The position numbers and the translations under genes are program-made. Source: Reyranella sp. (GTDB lineage Bacteria > Pseudomonadota > Alphaproteobacteria > Reyranellales > Reyranellaceae). From it: DNA of 40,589 nucleotides. Shown one piece after another: positions 8,032 to 16,680 of this stretch. The notes under the pieces are model-generated. The model did no database searches and was not told the origin of the DNA. It saw only the letters and a program-made list of their open reading frames with translations. Each line of letters opens with the position of its first letter. Position 1 is the first letter of the stretch. The DNA lies in the NCBI GenBank assembly GCA_022844015.1, contig JALHMO010000051.1:1-40589 (forward strand), written 5' to 3'.

Positions 8032-8667
8032 TTACACTTGCGGCGTCTCGGCTGGCCTGGTGGCCATGAGCGAGGGGCGGGACGAGACGCGCTCGAACCA
8101 GGCCGCAAGGGCGGGCGCGTCGCTGCGCCAATCGTCTGAAGGATAGCGCCAGTCCTGGTACCCGCAGGCGACGGCGATGGTGATCTGGGCGAGGTCGAAG
8201 CCCCCGCCGAGCCCGGATGCCCGCTTGTCCAGGGCGGCGAGGCAGCGCAGCGAGCGGTCGCGCATCTTGCCGATGAAATCGGCAGACCGTTCGCGCTCCT
8301 CGCGCAGCAGCTCGGCGCGGCGTGCGATCTGCGCCTCGATAACGGCGTTGGCGACCGAGATGTCGGCCAGGGCACGCCAGCGCGCCGCTCCTTCGCGCGC
8401 CAGCAGGCGCCAGCCGCCCAGCTCGCCGTTGATGTAGTCGCAGATCGCGTGGGACTCGACGAGATGGAGATCGCCGGCGACCAGGGCCGGGATGCGCTCG
8501 ACCGGCGTGTCGTGAGGGAAGTCACCGGGATGGTCGACCCGCCGGGTGCCCCAGCTGTGCGGCCATCTGGTCTGCACGAACTCGAAGCGGTCGCGAATCC
8601 CCAGCTCGAGGATCGAGACCACGACCCGGCGAACCCAGGGTGAGGCTGGCGTAACGTAGAGCTTCAT
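8032..8667 (-). CDS. Glutathione S-transferase family protein
   Basis: 211 residues. The thioredoxin-like N-terminal domain begins KLYVTPASPWVRRVVVSILE, where Ser9 or Ser-Pro is the likely glutathione-activating region, and contains RIPALVAGDLHLVESHAICDYI, the cis-Pro plus ESxAI glutathione-binding motif. A helical C-terminal domain follows, with FDLAQITIAVACGYQDWRY. Its ATG overlaps the stop of the upstream FAD monooxygenase (TGATG at 8669-8665), so translation is coupled. In two-component or phenolic oxidation pathways such transferases often perform glutathione-dependent isomerisation, dehalogenation or detoxification of quinone products; that is the likely role here by context. Confidence 0.9.
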   Translation of the reverse strand: MKLYVTPASPWVRRVVVSILELGIRDRFEFVQTRWPHSWGTRRVDHPGDFPHDTPVERIPALVAGDLHLVESHAICDYINGELGGWRLLAREGAARWRALADISVANAVIEAQIARRAELLREERERSADFIGKMRDRSLRCLAALDKRASGLGGGFDLAQITIAVACGYQDWRYPSDDWRSDAPALAAWFERVSSRPSLMATRPAETPQV

Positions 8668-10262
8668 CAGATCCTGCCGTGGATAGCGCTCAGGGCGCCG
8701 CTCAGCGCCCGCGCCGGATCGCCGGCCATCGCGGCACTGCGCCATCCGACATAGCCGTCGGGCCGGACCAGCACCGCGCCGGACTCCTCGATGCCGTAGG
8801 TCTCGTGCCAGCCGGTGTCGGCCGTTGCATACGCACCGGCACCAACCTCGATCGCGCGGACATCGAGGGAGCGGGCGGCGTCGATCCAGGCCGCGCCGCC
8901 CTTGCCGGTCATCAGGACGAAGCGGTTGCCCACAAGGTCGATCGAGGAGGTGCGCGCGACGTCCACGGTCTTCACCCAGACATGCGGTGCGCGGCCGCCG
9001 GGGCGACCGAAAGGCGTGTAGTCGGTCACCGGGTTGGCGATCACGGGCGGCTGGCTGCCGTCGGGCAGCACGGCTGCCGAGCGGTAGATCGCGCCGAAGA
9101 TCATGCCCTGCTCGTTGAGGTACTCCGGGCGCGCACTCGCGGTCTGACGGGCTTTCTGCAGGCGGCCCATCGAGATGGCGTTGATCAGGCTCTGCTCGGT
9201 GATCGTCCTGCCGAGCGGCTGGCGCTCGTCGTGATAGGTGTCGAGCAGTGCCGGCGCCGCCGTTCCCTGCACTACCGCGGCGAGCTTCCAGCACAGATTA
9301 TGGACGTCCTGGACGCCTGTGTTCATGCCGAACCCGCCGGTCGGCGGCATCTCGTGCGCGGCGTCGCCGGCCAGGAACACGCTGCCATCGCGGTAGCGTT
9401 CGGCGACATGCGCCGAGGCGACCCACGGCGCCACGCCCAGCACCTTGACGGGCAGATCGGGCACGCCGGCCGCCTTGCGGATCAGCTCGGCCGACCGTTC
9501 AGGCGTAAAATCCTCCGCCGCAAAGCCCTGCGACCTCAGCGAGTTCACGAGGAAGCCCCAGCGGTCATGGGCGTTGATGGTGAGGAAGGTGCCACGCAGC
9601 TCGTCGTTCTCGATGAAGTAGAGGGCGGCGGGCCGGTCCTTGGTCCACGGGCTGAGATCGGCCTCGAGCAGGACGTTGACGCTGTCGTAGACGTCTTTCT
9701 CGCCCTGCATGCCGATGCCCAGCGCCTTGCGCACGCCGCTCTGCGCGCCGTCGGCGGCGATCATGTACCGCGCCTCGACCTGCTCGGTCTTGCCGGTCAC
9801 GCTGTCGGCGAGGGTCGCCACGATGCCACGCTCGTCCTGCGCGAAGCAGGTGAGCTCGGTGCCGAAGCGCAACTCGGCCAGCGGCTGCTGCTCGGCCGAC
9901 CGGCGCAGCACCGGCTCGAGATAGTCCTGGGCGCACAGGCAGGCGCGCACCGGCGTCAGCTCGGCGAGTCGCGCGCTGCCGCTGCCCGGCACGCGCCGCT
10001 CGATCTCCTCGCCGGCCAGCGTCCTGGCCCAGACGATGAGACCGGTGCGCGTCGGCGGCAGGCCGGCGTTGCGGATATCGGCCTCGACGCCCTGCTGGCG
10101 GAAGATCTCCATTGTGCGCGCATTGATGCCGCGCGCCTTGGGATGGATGGCGGTGCCGGGGTGGCGCTCGACCAGCAGCGAGCGGATGCCGAGCCGCGAG
10201 AGCAGGAGGGAGGCGGTGAGCCCCACCGGGCCGCCGCCCGCGATCAGCACGGGAATAGTCAT
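8667..10262 (-). CDS. FAD-dependent aromatic monooxygenase (PheA/TfdB-type)
   Basis: 531 residues from ATG 10262. The upstream in-frame extension to 10337 overlaps the preceding gene and lacks motifs. Group A flavoprotein hydroxylase signatures are all present: IAGGGPVGLTASLLLSRLG (residues 6-24), the DG motif AADGAQSGVRKALG, and the GD motif VFLAGDAAHEMPPTGGFGMN with downstream DVHNLCWKLA. A C-terminal thioredoxin-like domain is indicated by length and by the Arg-Pro-Asp-Gly-Tyr-Val-Gly-Trp-Arg segment. These enzymes hydroxylate phenols or related rings using NAD(P)H and O2 without a separate reductase. It sits between a flavin reductase (61 bases upstream) and a coupled glutathione S-transferase gene. 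Confidence 0.92.
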   Translation of the reverse strand: MTIPVLIAGGGPVGLTASLLLSRLGIRSLLVERHPGTAIHPKARGINARTMEIFRQQGVEADIRNAGLPPTRTGLIVWARTLAGEEIERRVPGSGSARLAELTPVRACLCAQDYLEPVLRRSAEQQPLAELRFGTELTCFAQDERGIVATLADSVTGKTEQVEARYMIAADGAQSGVRKALGIGMQGEKDVYDSVNVLLEADLSPWTKDRPAALYFIENDELRGTFLTINAHDRWGFLVNSLRSQGFAAEDFTPERSAELIRKAAGVPDLPVKVLGVAPWVASAHVAERYRDGSVFLAGDAAHEMPPTGGFGMNTGVQDVHNLCWKLAAVVQGTAAPALLDTYHDERQPLGRTITEQSLINAISMGRLQKARQTASARPEYLNEQGMIFGAIYRSAAVLPDGSQPPVIANPVTDYTPFGRPGGRAPHVWVKTVDVARTSSIDLVGNRFVLMTGKGGAAWIDAARSLDVRAIEVGAGAYATADTGWHETYGIEESGAVLVRPDGYVGWRSAAMAGDPARALSGALSAIHGRI

Positions 10263-10323
10263 GGCCAAAGCGTCCCGCGTTCGGATCGCCGGGGCAAGGG
10301 CAGGTCGCGGCCATCCGCCGGTA

Positions 10324-10803
10324 TCAGATGTACCCACCGCGGAAGCTGATCAGCGGGTCCTTCGTCGAGCCCGTGTAGGCCACCATCTTGCCGAGCGCGA
10401 TGACGGTCTTGTGGCGCTCGATCAGCTCGTCGAGCTCGCAATCGATGACGCCGACGGAATCGACAAGCGTGGGGGCGCCGGTCTTGAGCACGGTCCATGC
10501 GCCTGGCAGGAAGCGGTCGGCGCCCTTCAGCGAGCCGCCGCCGCCGAATTCCTTCACCAGGCCATCGCCGCCCTTGGGCACGTAGTTGATGGCGAAATGA
10601 TTGCCGTGCCGGATCGCGGCCAAGGCCGAGGTGGTGAGACCGATCGAGACCATCATCATCGGCGGGCTGGCGGTGAGGTGCGTGGCCGACAAGGCCAGGA
10701 AGCCTGCGGGTCCGTCCGTGCCTTTGGCGGTCACGATGGCAGTGCCGATGGCGCGGCAACCCAATGCCTTCCAGAACGTCCTTGCGTCGATCTCGTCGGT
10801 CAT
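10324..10803 (-). CDS. Flavin reductase family protein (small component)
   Basis: 159 residues. ATG 10803 is preceded by GAGGAG at good spacing. The sequence fits the FMN-binding split-barrel flavin reductase family: an N-terminal FWKALGCRAIGTAIVTA, LSATHLTASPPMMMVSIGL in the position of the flavin-binding segment, NHFAINYVPKGGD, and a C-terminal GKMVAYTGSTKDPLISFRGGYI. Known members supply reduced FMN/FAD to separate oxygenase components. Because its operon partner is a single-component-type hydroxylase, it may instead serve the HpaB-like or luciferase-like oxygenases elsewhere in this window, or act on its own substrate. Confidence 0.9.
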   Translation of the reverse strand: MTDEIDARTFWKALGCRAIGTAIVTAKGTDGPAGFLALSATHLTASPPMMMVSIGLTTSALAAIRHGNHFAINYVPKGGDGLVKEFGGGGSLKGADRFLPGAWTVLKTGAPTLVDSVGVIDCELDELIERHKTVIALGKMVAYTGSTKDPLISFRGGYI

Positions 10804-10883
10804 CCGAATGCTCCTCTGTCGTAGCCCCCACCATAGCAAAAACAGCGCCGCCGCATGGTCTCCTCCCTCGCAAAGGCACCTTC

Positions 10884-10920
10884 TGTGAAGATCCGGGCGG
10901 TCCCCGCCCCGATCTTCACA
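10884..10920. promoter_or_regulatory. Strong hairpin in the divergent intergenic region
   Basis: TGTGAAGATC at 10884-10893 and its exact inverse GATCTTCACA at 10911-10920 continue inward through a GC-rich stem with one mismatch, leaving a loop of about three bases. The total stem is about 17 bp. It lies between the divergent starts of the flavin reductase (10803) and the second FAD monooxygenase (10963). It lacks a T-run on the plus strand, so it is more likely an operator or attenuator-like structure than a simple terminator. No regulator gene is adjacent. Confidence 0.5.
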
Positions 10921-10962
10921 TGACTGAATCCGAAGGAGCTGCGCTGGTGAGGAGAAGCAAGC

Positions 10963-12690
10963 GTGTGGACCGGAAGCAGTGACAGTACCGCCGGCGGTGG
11001 TACAGTCGAGCAACGCGAGGAAACGCAATTGCCCATCTACGACGTGATCGTTGTCGGCGCGGGACCAGTCGGTCTTACGCTCGCCATCGACCTTGGCCGG
11101 CGCGGCGTGCGCTGCCTGCTGATCGAGCGCAGCCCGACGACGCTGCCTTACCCCAAGATGGACCGCTCGAACGCACGCACCATGGAATTCTACCGCCGCC
11201 TCGGCATCGCCGACCGGGTGCGGGCGCTCGGCTATCCGGCCGACAACCCGATGGACGTCTTCCTCACCCGCCGGCTCAGCGAGCCGCCGATCGCCGTGCT
11301 GCGGTATCCCTCGGTCGGCGAGCGCCGCGAGCAGATCGCCGAAAGTCCCGACGGCGCCTACCTGCTCGAGCCCTATCAGCTGGTCTCGCAGAACAAGCTC
11401 GAGCCGCTCTTGAAGGAAGTGGCGGAAGGCACGCCCAACGTATCGGTGCGCTACGGCTGTGCGCTGGAGGACTACACCCAGGACGATACGGGCGTCACGG
11501 TCGAAGCTGTCGCCGTCGACGGAGCGCGCGAGCAATTGCGTGCGAGGTACCTCGTCGGCTGCGATGGCGGCACGAGCACGGTGCGCAAGAAGGCGGGCAT
11601 CAAGCTGGACGGGCAGGGCCGCATTCGCGCCCTGGTGCAGGTGATCTTCCGCTCGCCCGATCTCTACGGGAAGATCGTCACCGGGCGGGGGCGGCACTAC
11701 AATTTCGTGGACGTCGACAGCACGACCCTGATCGCGCAGGGCTGCCGCACCGAGTTCACCCTGCACAGCTCCTTGCCGGCCGAGACCGATTTCCGGCCGG
11801 TGATCGAGCGGCTGGTCGGCTTCCCCTTCACCTACGAGATCACGCACGTCATCCGCTGGCATCACAACCTGCTGCTGGCCGACCATTATCGCGACGGGCG
11901 CGTGTTCCTGGCCGGCGATGCCATTCACCTGGTGATCCCGAGCGGCGGGCTCGGCATGAATACCGGGGTCGGCGACGCCTTCGATCTTTCCTGGAAGCTC
12001 GCCGGGACGATCCAGGGCTGGGGCGGGCCGGGACTGCTCGACAGCTACGAGCGCGAGCGCCGCCCGATCGGGCGGCGCAATGTCGACGCCGCCGGCTGGG
12101 CCGCCGCCGGCGTGCCGATCTGGCGCAGCCAGCTGACGCGCGAGGCCTGGGACGACACGCCGGAGGGCGCGGCCCTGCGGCGCCGGCTCGGCGAGCTGTT
12201 CGAGATCGGCCATCGCCGCATGCACGGCATGGTGGGCGTCGAGGCGGGCTATTCGTATGCCGGCTCGCCGCTGATCGCCGACGAGCCCGGCAACCTGCCT
12301 GAGTGGGAGGTCAGCCGGTACGATCCCAAGGCGGTGCCCGGCGCGCGCATCCCGCACATGTGGCTGGCCGACGGCCAGGCGATGCAGGATGTCCTGGGCG
12401 ACGACTACACGCTGCTCGACCTGAGTGGCGACGCCGACACCGCGGGGCTGGAGGCCGCCTTCCGCGCGCGCAGCGTGCCGCTCGAGGTCGTCCGCCGCGA
12501 CGAACCGCGCGTGCGCGGCGTCTTCGGCGCCAGCGTATTCCTGCTGCGACCCGATCTCCACATCGTCTGGCGCGGCGATGCGGCGCCGGACGATCCAGTG
12601 CACCTTGCGGCGCTCGCCACCGGTTGGGCGGATGAACCGAATGGCGCGACTGTCGGCGCCACACGACCCGCGGCAGCCACCGCGGGCTGA
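10963..12690 (+). CDS. FAD-dependent monooxygenase (group A hydroxylase)
   Basis: 575 residues from GTG 10963, which follows GAGGAG at good spacing. A TTG at 11029 with GAGG before it is an alternative that would start just ahead of the flavin motif. Motifs are [20 protein letters not shown], the family's [12 protein letters not shown], the DG motif [15 protein letters not shown], and [20 protein letters not shown] with [11 protein letters not shown]. The C-terminal thioredoxin-like domain ends in [14 protein letters not shown]. It is related to, but clearly distinct from, the monooxygenase at 8667. The last residues ([15 protein letters not shown]) look unstructured and run into a foreign remnant, so the tail may have been altered by a deletion. 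Confidence 0.9.
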   Translation: MWTGSSDSTAGGGTVEQREETQLPIYDVIVVGAGPVGLTLAIDLGRRGVRCLLIERSPTTLPYPKMDRSNARTMEFYRRLGIADRVRALGYPADNPMDVFLTRRLSEPPIAVLRYPSVGERREQIAESPDGAYLLEPYQLVSQNKLEPLLKEVAEGTPNVSVRYGCALEDYTQDDTGVTVEAVAVDGAREQLRARYLVGCDGGTSTVRKKAGIKLDGQGRIRALVQVIFRSPDLYGKIVTGRGRHYNFVDVDSTTLIAQGCRTEFTLHSSLPAETDFRPVIERLVGFPFTYEITHVIRWHHNLLLADHYRDGRVFLAGDAIHLVIPSGGLGMNTGVGDAFDLSWKLAGTIQGWGGPGLLDSYERERRPIGRRNVDAAGWAAAGVPIWRSQLTREAWDDTPEGAALRRRLGELFEIGHRRMHGMVGVEAGYSYAGSPLIADEPGNLPEWEVSRYDPKAVPGARIPHMWLADGQAMQDVLGDDYTLLDLSGDADTAGLEAAFRARSVPLEVVRRDEPRVRGVFGASVFLLRPDLHIVWRGDAAPDDPVHLAALATGWADEPNGATVGATRPAAATAG

Positions 12691-12971
12691 CATTTCGGGC
12701 GACGTCGACAGATGAGGGCATTGCCGTCGTCGGTGAATGGAACGAGCTCGCGCGGGCCTGCGCTCTCTTCAACTATGGCGCCGACATTCCGGATCTGTTT
12801 CGTCGTGCCGCGGGCTACGTCCAGCGGATTCTCGAGGGCGAGAAACCGGGCGATCTGCCGATCCAGCTGCCCGACAAGTTCGAGCTCGTGATCAACATGC
12901 GGACCGCGAAGAGGCTCGGCGTGGTCGTGCCATCCCACTTGCTGGTGCAGGCCGACGCAGTGATCGAGTGA
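12691..12971 (+). pseudogene. C-terminal remnant of an ABC_sub_bind-type substrate-binding protein
   Basis: Reading in the frame that ends at TGA 12969-12971, the sequence gives [20 protein letters not shown], then [38 protein letters not shown], and a tail with [20 protein letters not shown]. This is, from memory, the C-terminal third of ABC-transporter substrate-binding proteins common in Bradyrhizobium-like genomes (YG.D..D.FRRAA.YVDKIL.G.KP.DLPV and FELVINLKTAK.LGL..P). No start codon precedes it in frame and about 220 N-terminal residues are missing. The remnant begins immediately after the monooxygenase stop, indicating a deletion junction. Function is lost. Confidence 0.75.
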
Positions 12972-12988
12972 CGGCCGGCCCGCCGAAC

Positions 12989-14110
12989 TCAGTTCAAGCC
13001 GTAGAACTTCATGGCGCCGCCCGCCATCACCTTGTGCTGCGTTTCCGGCGACAGGCCCTTCATGCGTTCCCGGATCATGTCGGGCGCGCCGGGGAAGAAG
13101 CCGTCACGATGCGGGTAGTCGGTCGCCCACAGGATCTTGTCCGGGCCGATGTATTCGGCGAGGGGACCGAGCGAGCCTTCGACCGGCTCGAACGAGATCC
13201 AGCAGTTGCGCCGGAAGATGTCGCTCGGTCGGTTCTTCAGGCCGGAATCGTTGAAGCCTTGGTCGTCGAAATGGCGGTCCATGCGGTCGAGCCACGGCGC
13301 GATCCAGCCGCCGCCCGATTCGAGGAAGGCGACGCGCAGCTTCGGATGCCGTTCGCAGACGCCGCCCCAGATCATGCTCATGGCGGCGAGCATCATCTCC
13401 ATCGTATGGGAGATGATGTGCTGGGCGCCGCGGCCGTCGAAGCGGTCGACGCCGACCGTCGGCATGCCGCTGTTGCCGCCCTCGTGCAGGCCGATGCAGA
13501 AGTCGAGCTCCTCGGCCTCGCTCCAGAACGGCTCGTAGTCGGGCGAGTGCAGCAGCCGGTCGGCGTAAGGATTGGGTCGCAGGAAGCCGCCGCGAAAGCC
13601 CAGCTCCTTGCGGGCGTAGCGCATTTCCCCGATCGCGGCGTCGATCGACTGCAGCGGCAGCATGGCGATGCCGAACAGCCGGTCGGGGTAGGGCTTGCAG
13701 TAATCGGCGAGCCAGCGGTTGTAGGCCCGGCACATCGCGGCGGCGAAGGCGGGGTCGGCCACCGAGCCCGCGAACAGCCCGAGGCTGGGATAGAGGAAGG
13801 CGGCGTCGATGCCGTCGAGGTCCATGTCGGGAATGCGTGCATGCGGATCGAAGCCGCCCTTGCGCCCGTCCTTGTAGTCCATCGCGTTGGCCTGGACGGT
13901 GCCCTGGCGGGCGCCGACGCCGCCGATGCCGCCGAACCCGGCCTTGCTGCCCAGCAGCTTGTCCTCGAGCAGCAGCTTCTCGCGGCCGTTCGCGTCCCTG
14001 ACCAGCTTGGGCGCGCGCTCGCGATAGGCCGGATCCATGTAGTCGTCCCAGAGCGTGAACGGCTCCAGCACGTGTCCATCGGCGTCGATGACGTTGTAGC
14101 TGCGGCTCAT
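12989..14110 (-). CDS. Amidohydrolase family protein (ACMSD-like metal-dependent hydrolase)
   Basis: 373 residues. ATG 14110 follows GGAGGGAAC, a strong ribosome binding site, and is preferred over a longer frame. The metal-binding N terminus appears as VIDADGHVLEPFTLWDDYMD, the D-x-D-x-H-x-x-E variant of the amidohydrolase-2 family. Further landmarks are DIDGIDAAFLYPS-type sequence near 105-115, FCIGLHEGGNSGMP, and LRVAFLESGGGWIAPWLDRM. The terminal metal/catalytic Asp lies in ILWATDYPHRDGFFPGAPD. Members are cytoplasmic decarboxylases or hydrolases of aromatic and heterocyclic acids such as 2-amino-3-carboxymuconate semialdehyde. In this neighbourhood of ring hydroxylases it probably acts on a ring-cleavage or side-chain product; the substrate is not determinable. 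Confidence 0.88.
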   Translation of the reverse strand: MSRSYNVIDADGHVLEPFTLWDDYMDPAYRERAPKLVRDANGREKLLLEDKLLGSKAGFGGIGGVGARQGTVQANAMDYKDGRKGGFDPHARIPDMDLDGIDAAFLYPSLGLFAGSVADPAFAAAMCRAYNRWLADYCKPYPDRLFGIAMLPLQSIDAAIGEMRYARKELGFRGGFLRPNPYADRLLHSPDYEPFWSEAEELDFCIGLHEGGNSGMPTVGVDRFDGRGAQHIISHTMEMMLAAMSMIWGGVCERHPKLRVAFLESGGGWIAPWLDRMDRHFDDQGFNDSGLKNRPSDIFRRNCWISFEPVEGSLGPLAEYIGPDKILWATDYPHRDGFFPGAPDMIRERMKGLSPETQHKVMAGGAMKFYGLN

Positions 14111-14242
14111 GTTCCCTCCGTCGGGCATCCTCGACGTGTGCCTGTGTGAAGGATGGTCCCTCGCCGCGCTCCGGATGACAACACCATAGTCATCGTGCCC
14201 CCGAACCGAGCAGGAGTCGTTCCGGTGCGCGAGAGGCGGAGG

Positions 14243-14779
14243 CTATCGCTTCCTGCGCCTGCGTCGGCGCTTGGGACGTTGGGCCTCCTCCAGCGCCCGT
14301 TGAGCCTCGGCGCGCTGCCGGGCCTCCAGCATGTGCTTCTTGGCGAGGCGGTCGCACAGCTCGTTCACGCCGAACCGGTCTCGACGCTCCCGGCCGCTGT
14401 GGCCCTTGACGTGGCGGGTCCGGAAGATCAGCCCATGCCTGATCTTCAGCTCGAGAAGCACCTCGATTGCTTCCTTCTCCAGGGTCGTGCGCGGCCGAAG
14501 CCCGGTGGTCGCATCATGCGTCACCAGGCGCAGGGCGTGCTCGTTGTCGATCTCGAACAGGATCGTGTCGCCCACTGCGGCGACCTCCGATCGCAGGGTG
14601 CTTACCAGCGCGCAGGCGGCCGCCATGATCTCCGCCTCGTTGCTGTCGTTCGCCCGGCGGCGGAACGCCCCGGAGAACTGGACGCCCCATTGCACCCGTT
14701 CGCTCTTGGCCCATGCTCCCCAACCACCGACCTTTGTCCTGGGACACCACGAGGCATCGGAAAACACCGTCACCAGCAT
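14243..14779 (-). CDS. RNase H-like domain protein (ribonuclease HI family)
   Basis: 178 residues. The four acidic catalytic positions of RNase HI can be placed: D8 in VTVFSDASWCPRT, E48 in NDSNEAEIMAAACAL, D78 in ILFEIDNEHALRLV, and D143 in NELCDRLAKKHM, with HVKGHSG just before the last acting as the substrate-binding loop. This supports an intact RNA/DNA-hybrid nuclease fold. The tail is a coiled, very basic stretch ending in RPKRRRRRRKR, which could bind nucleic acid. It differs from housekeeping RnhA in its loops and is probably a paralog. It is a lone gene with weak ribosome binding sequence before ATG 14779. Confidence 0.75.
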   Translation of the reverse strand: MLVTVFSDASWCPRTKVGGWGAWAKSERVQWGVQFSGAFRRRANDSNEAEIMAAACALVSTLRSEVAAVGDTILFEIDNEHALRLVTHDATTGLRPRTTLEKEAIEVLLELKIRHGLIFRTRHVKGHSGRERRDRFGVNELCDRLAKKHMLEARQRAEAQRALEEAQRPKRRRRRRKR

Positions 14780-14921
14780 GAATGCGAAGGTCTCGCGCAG
14801 CGCCTGGGGATATCAAGAGGAATGTCAGCCCGCTCGCCAGCGAAAGCGCCCATCGGGCGCGCCCGGCGCGCGCCAGGCGTCGTGAGAACGACGGTGCGCC
14901 CGGCCAAGCTCATTGCTGGGG

Positions 14922-14992
14922 GGGCGCGCCATTCCGATGGCGCTCCTCCTGCCGATTGCGCATCCCATGAGCGCCACCGATGTGGCGCGCCC
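14922..14992. repeat. Palindromic intergenic repeat (GCGCGCCAC/GTGGCGC family)
   Basis: Arms 14922-14945 and 14969-14992 are inverted copies with 24 positions and a few central mismatches, separated by 23 bases. The arm core GGGCGCGCC...TGGCGCTC recurs in the elements at 31280, 37210, 38944 and 40535, defining a repeat family of this genome. It lies in the gap between two minus-strand genes and could also form a transcript hairpin. Confidence 0.75.
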
Positions 14993-15053
14993 TGCGATGA
15001 GCTGGGCCGGCGGAGCGGCCCGGCCCGTTCAAGGGCCGGCACCGCGGGCAGCT

Positions 15054-16271
15054 CTACTCGGCTGCCTGCGCCTTGGCGGCGTCCGGGCCCATCTGCTTCA
15101 TCGCCCCGCCATAGCGATCGGTAAAGGCCGAGGTGTCGATCTCCTCGAGCTCGATCTCGCGGTTGAGGACCTTCTCCTTCCACTTCAGCAGCTCGGGATG
15201 CGCCGCCTGGAACTCGGGCATGACTTCCTGGGCGAACAGCTCCAGCGATTCGCAGATGTGCTCGTGCGTGTTGTTGCCTGCCTGATTCAGCAGCACCACC
15301 TGGTCGATGTTCGACGACTGGAAGCGCCGCAGCTTGCGGCGGATGGTTTCCGGCGAGCCGATCAGGCCGCCGCGCAGCGCTGCGGCGTGCAGGTCGGAAT
15401 TGGCCTTCTTCCACTTGTTGTACTCGTCCCACATGTTGACCGTGCCGGCGGGCGGACGGCGGCGCCCCGCCGACTGGCCGTAGAAGCGCAGCGAGAACTG
15501 GAAGAAGGTGTCGCCGTCGGCCCGCTCGCGCGCTTCCTCGTCGGTCTTGGCGCACATGAAGAAAGAGACCAGCGCGATGTTCGGGTTGGTCCGGTAATCG
15601 GCCAGCTTCTTCTGCCGCTTGACGAAGGCGTTGTAGTAGGCGTGCACCCAGGCATGCGCGGCGTCGGCCGAGACGAACTGGAAGCCTAGCGCCCCCATGC
15701 CCCATTCGCCGCACTTGGCCAGCGTCTCGAGCTGCGAGCAGGCGACCCAGAGCGGCGGATGCGGCTTCTGCAGCGGCTTCGGCACCACCTGGCGCAGCGG
15801 CATGTTGAAGTACTTGCCCTGGTGCTCGGTCGGCGCGTCGCCGAACATCGGCATGATCGCCCGCACCGCCTCCTCGAAGATCTCGCGCTTGTCCTCGATG
15901 GCGACGCCGAATGGCTCGAGCTCGGTGATCGAGGCGCTCTCGCCCATGCCCATCTCGCAGCGGCCGTTCGACAGCAGGTCGAGGGTCGCGATGCGCTCGG
16001 CGACCCGCGCCGGATGGTTGGTGGTGAGCTGGACGATGCCGTGGCCGAGCCGGATCTGCTTCGTCCGCTGGCTGGCGGCGGCCAGGAAGGATTCCGGCGC
16101 CGGCGAATGAGAATACTCCTCGAGGAAATGGTGCTCGACCTGCCAGGCATGGTCGTAGCCCAGCCGGTCGGCGAGCTCGATCTGCGCCAGGGCATTCTGG
16201 TAGAGCCGATGCTCGTCGCCCGCCTTCCAGGGCCGCGGCAGCTGCAGCTCGTAAAAAATGCCGAACTTCAT
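15054..16271 (-). CDS. LLM-class flavin-dependent oxidoreductase (luciferase-like)
   Basis: 405 residues starting MKFGIFYELQLPRPW. Family features are ALAQIELADRLGYDHAWQVEHHF (first helix and the VEHHF motif), LAAASQRTKQIRLGHGIVQL, NHPARVAERIATLDLLSNGR, and GMGESASITELEPFGV with a bacterial-luciferase-like TIM barrel throughout. The C-terminal region carries GSPETIRRKLRRFQSSNIDQ, the usual barrel-closing motif, then a charged extension. Members use reduced FMN (or F420) to oxidise alkanes, sulfonates, terpenes or aldehydes. No reductase is adjacent; the flavin reductase at 10324 is a candidate donor. It is a single-gene unit followed by a repeat. Confidence 0.88.
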   Translation of the reverse strand: MKFGIFYELQLPRPWKAGDEHRLYQNALAQIELADRLGYDHAWQVEHHFLEEYSHSPAPESFLAAASQRTKQIRLGHGIVQLTTNHPARVAERIATLDLLSNGRCEMGMGESASITELEPFGVAIEDKREIFEEAVRAIMPMFGDAPTEHQGKYFNMPLRQVVPKPLQKPHPPLWVACSQLETLAKCGEWGMGALGFQFVSADAAHAWVHAYYNAFVKRQKKLADYRTNPNIALVSFFMCAKTDEEARERADGDTFFQFSLRFYGQSAGRRRPPAGTVNMWDEYNKWKKANSDLHAAALRGGLIGSPETIRRKLRRFQSSNIDQVVLLNQAGNNTHEHICESLELFAQEVMPEFQAAHPELLKWKEKVLNREIELEEIDTSAFTDRYGGAMKQMGPDAAKAQAAE

Positions 16272-16680
16272 GGGCCAGTCCTCCTGCAGGCAGAATGCCC
16301 GCAAATCCCTCCAATGCAACGGCGCGGTGAAAGAAGATTTCGCAGCGAGATTGTTCCTCCCCGGCTCCGCTGAGGCTCCGTTGGGGAAGTCCCGATTTTC
16401 GTGTGTGGCCCATCCTTCGAGACGGCCGCTGCGCGACCTCCTCAGGATGAGGATTTTGTTGGGTCTTCGACCAAAGTTGGCGCCGATGAGTGGCGCGTTC
16501 CCAGCGAATAACTCGACACCTGACCCCGTCGCCGTCCGGCGACGCCTCCCCCGCTCGGCCGTCAGAACCCGGGGAGAAGAGGGGACCTCGCGAGACGCCG
16601 CGATTTTTGTCACTATCGGCCATCGCCGCGCCGCTGTTGCGGCGACAATTGTCGTCGGTCCGGGACCGAGGGAAGACGTC
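16272..16680. repeat. Intergenic region with a decayed REP-like repeat
   Basis: The 409-base gap holds no supported gene. At 16409-16452 there is CCCATCCTTCGAGACG...CCTCAGGATGAGG, a half of the same element found complete at 38778-38916. It is followed near 16480-16500 by GCGCCGATGAGTGGCGCG, related to the GCGCGCCAC palindrome family. A G-rich stretch before 16681 may contain the ribosome binding site of the next gene (GGGAAGACGTC). The arrangement suggests degraded, stacked repeat insertions. Confidence 0.6.

Noticed and set aside
12989..14149. A 470-residue plus-strand frame opposite the amidohydrolase
   Set aside because: Antisense shadow; the minus strand carries the metal-binding motifs and a strong ribosome binding site.
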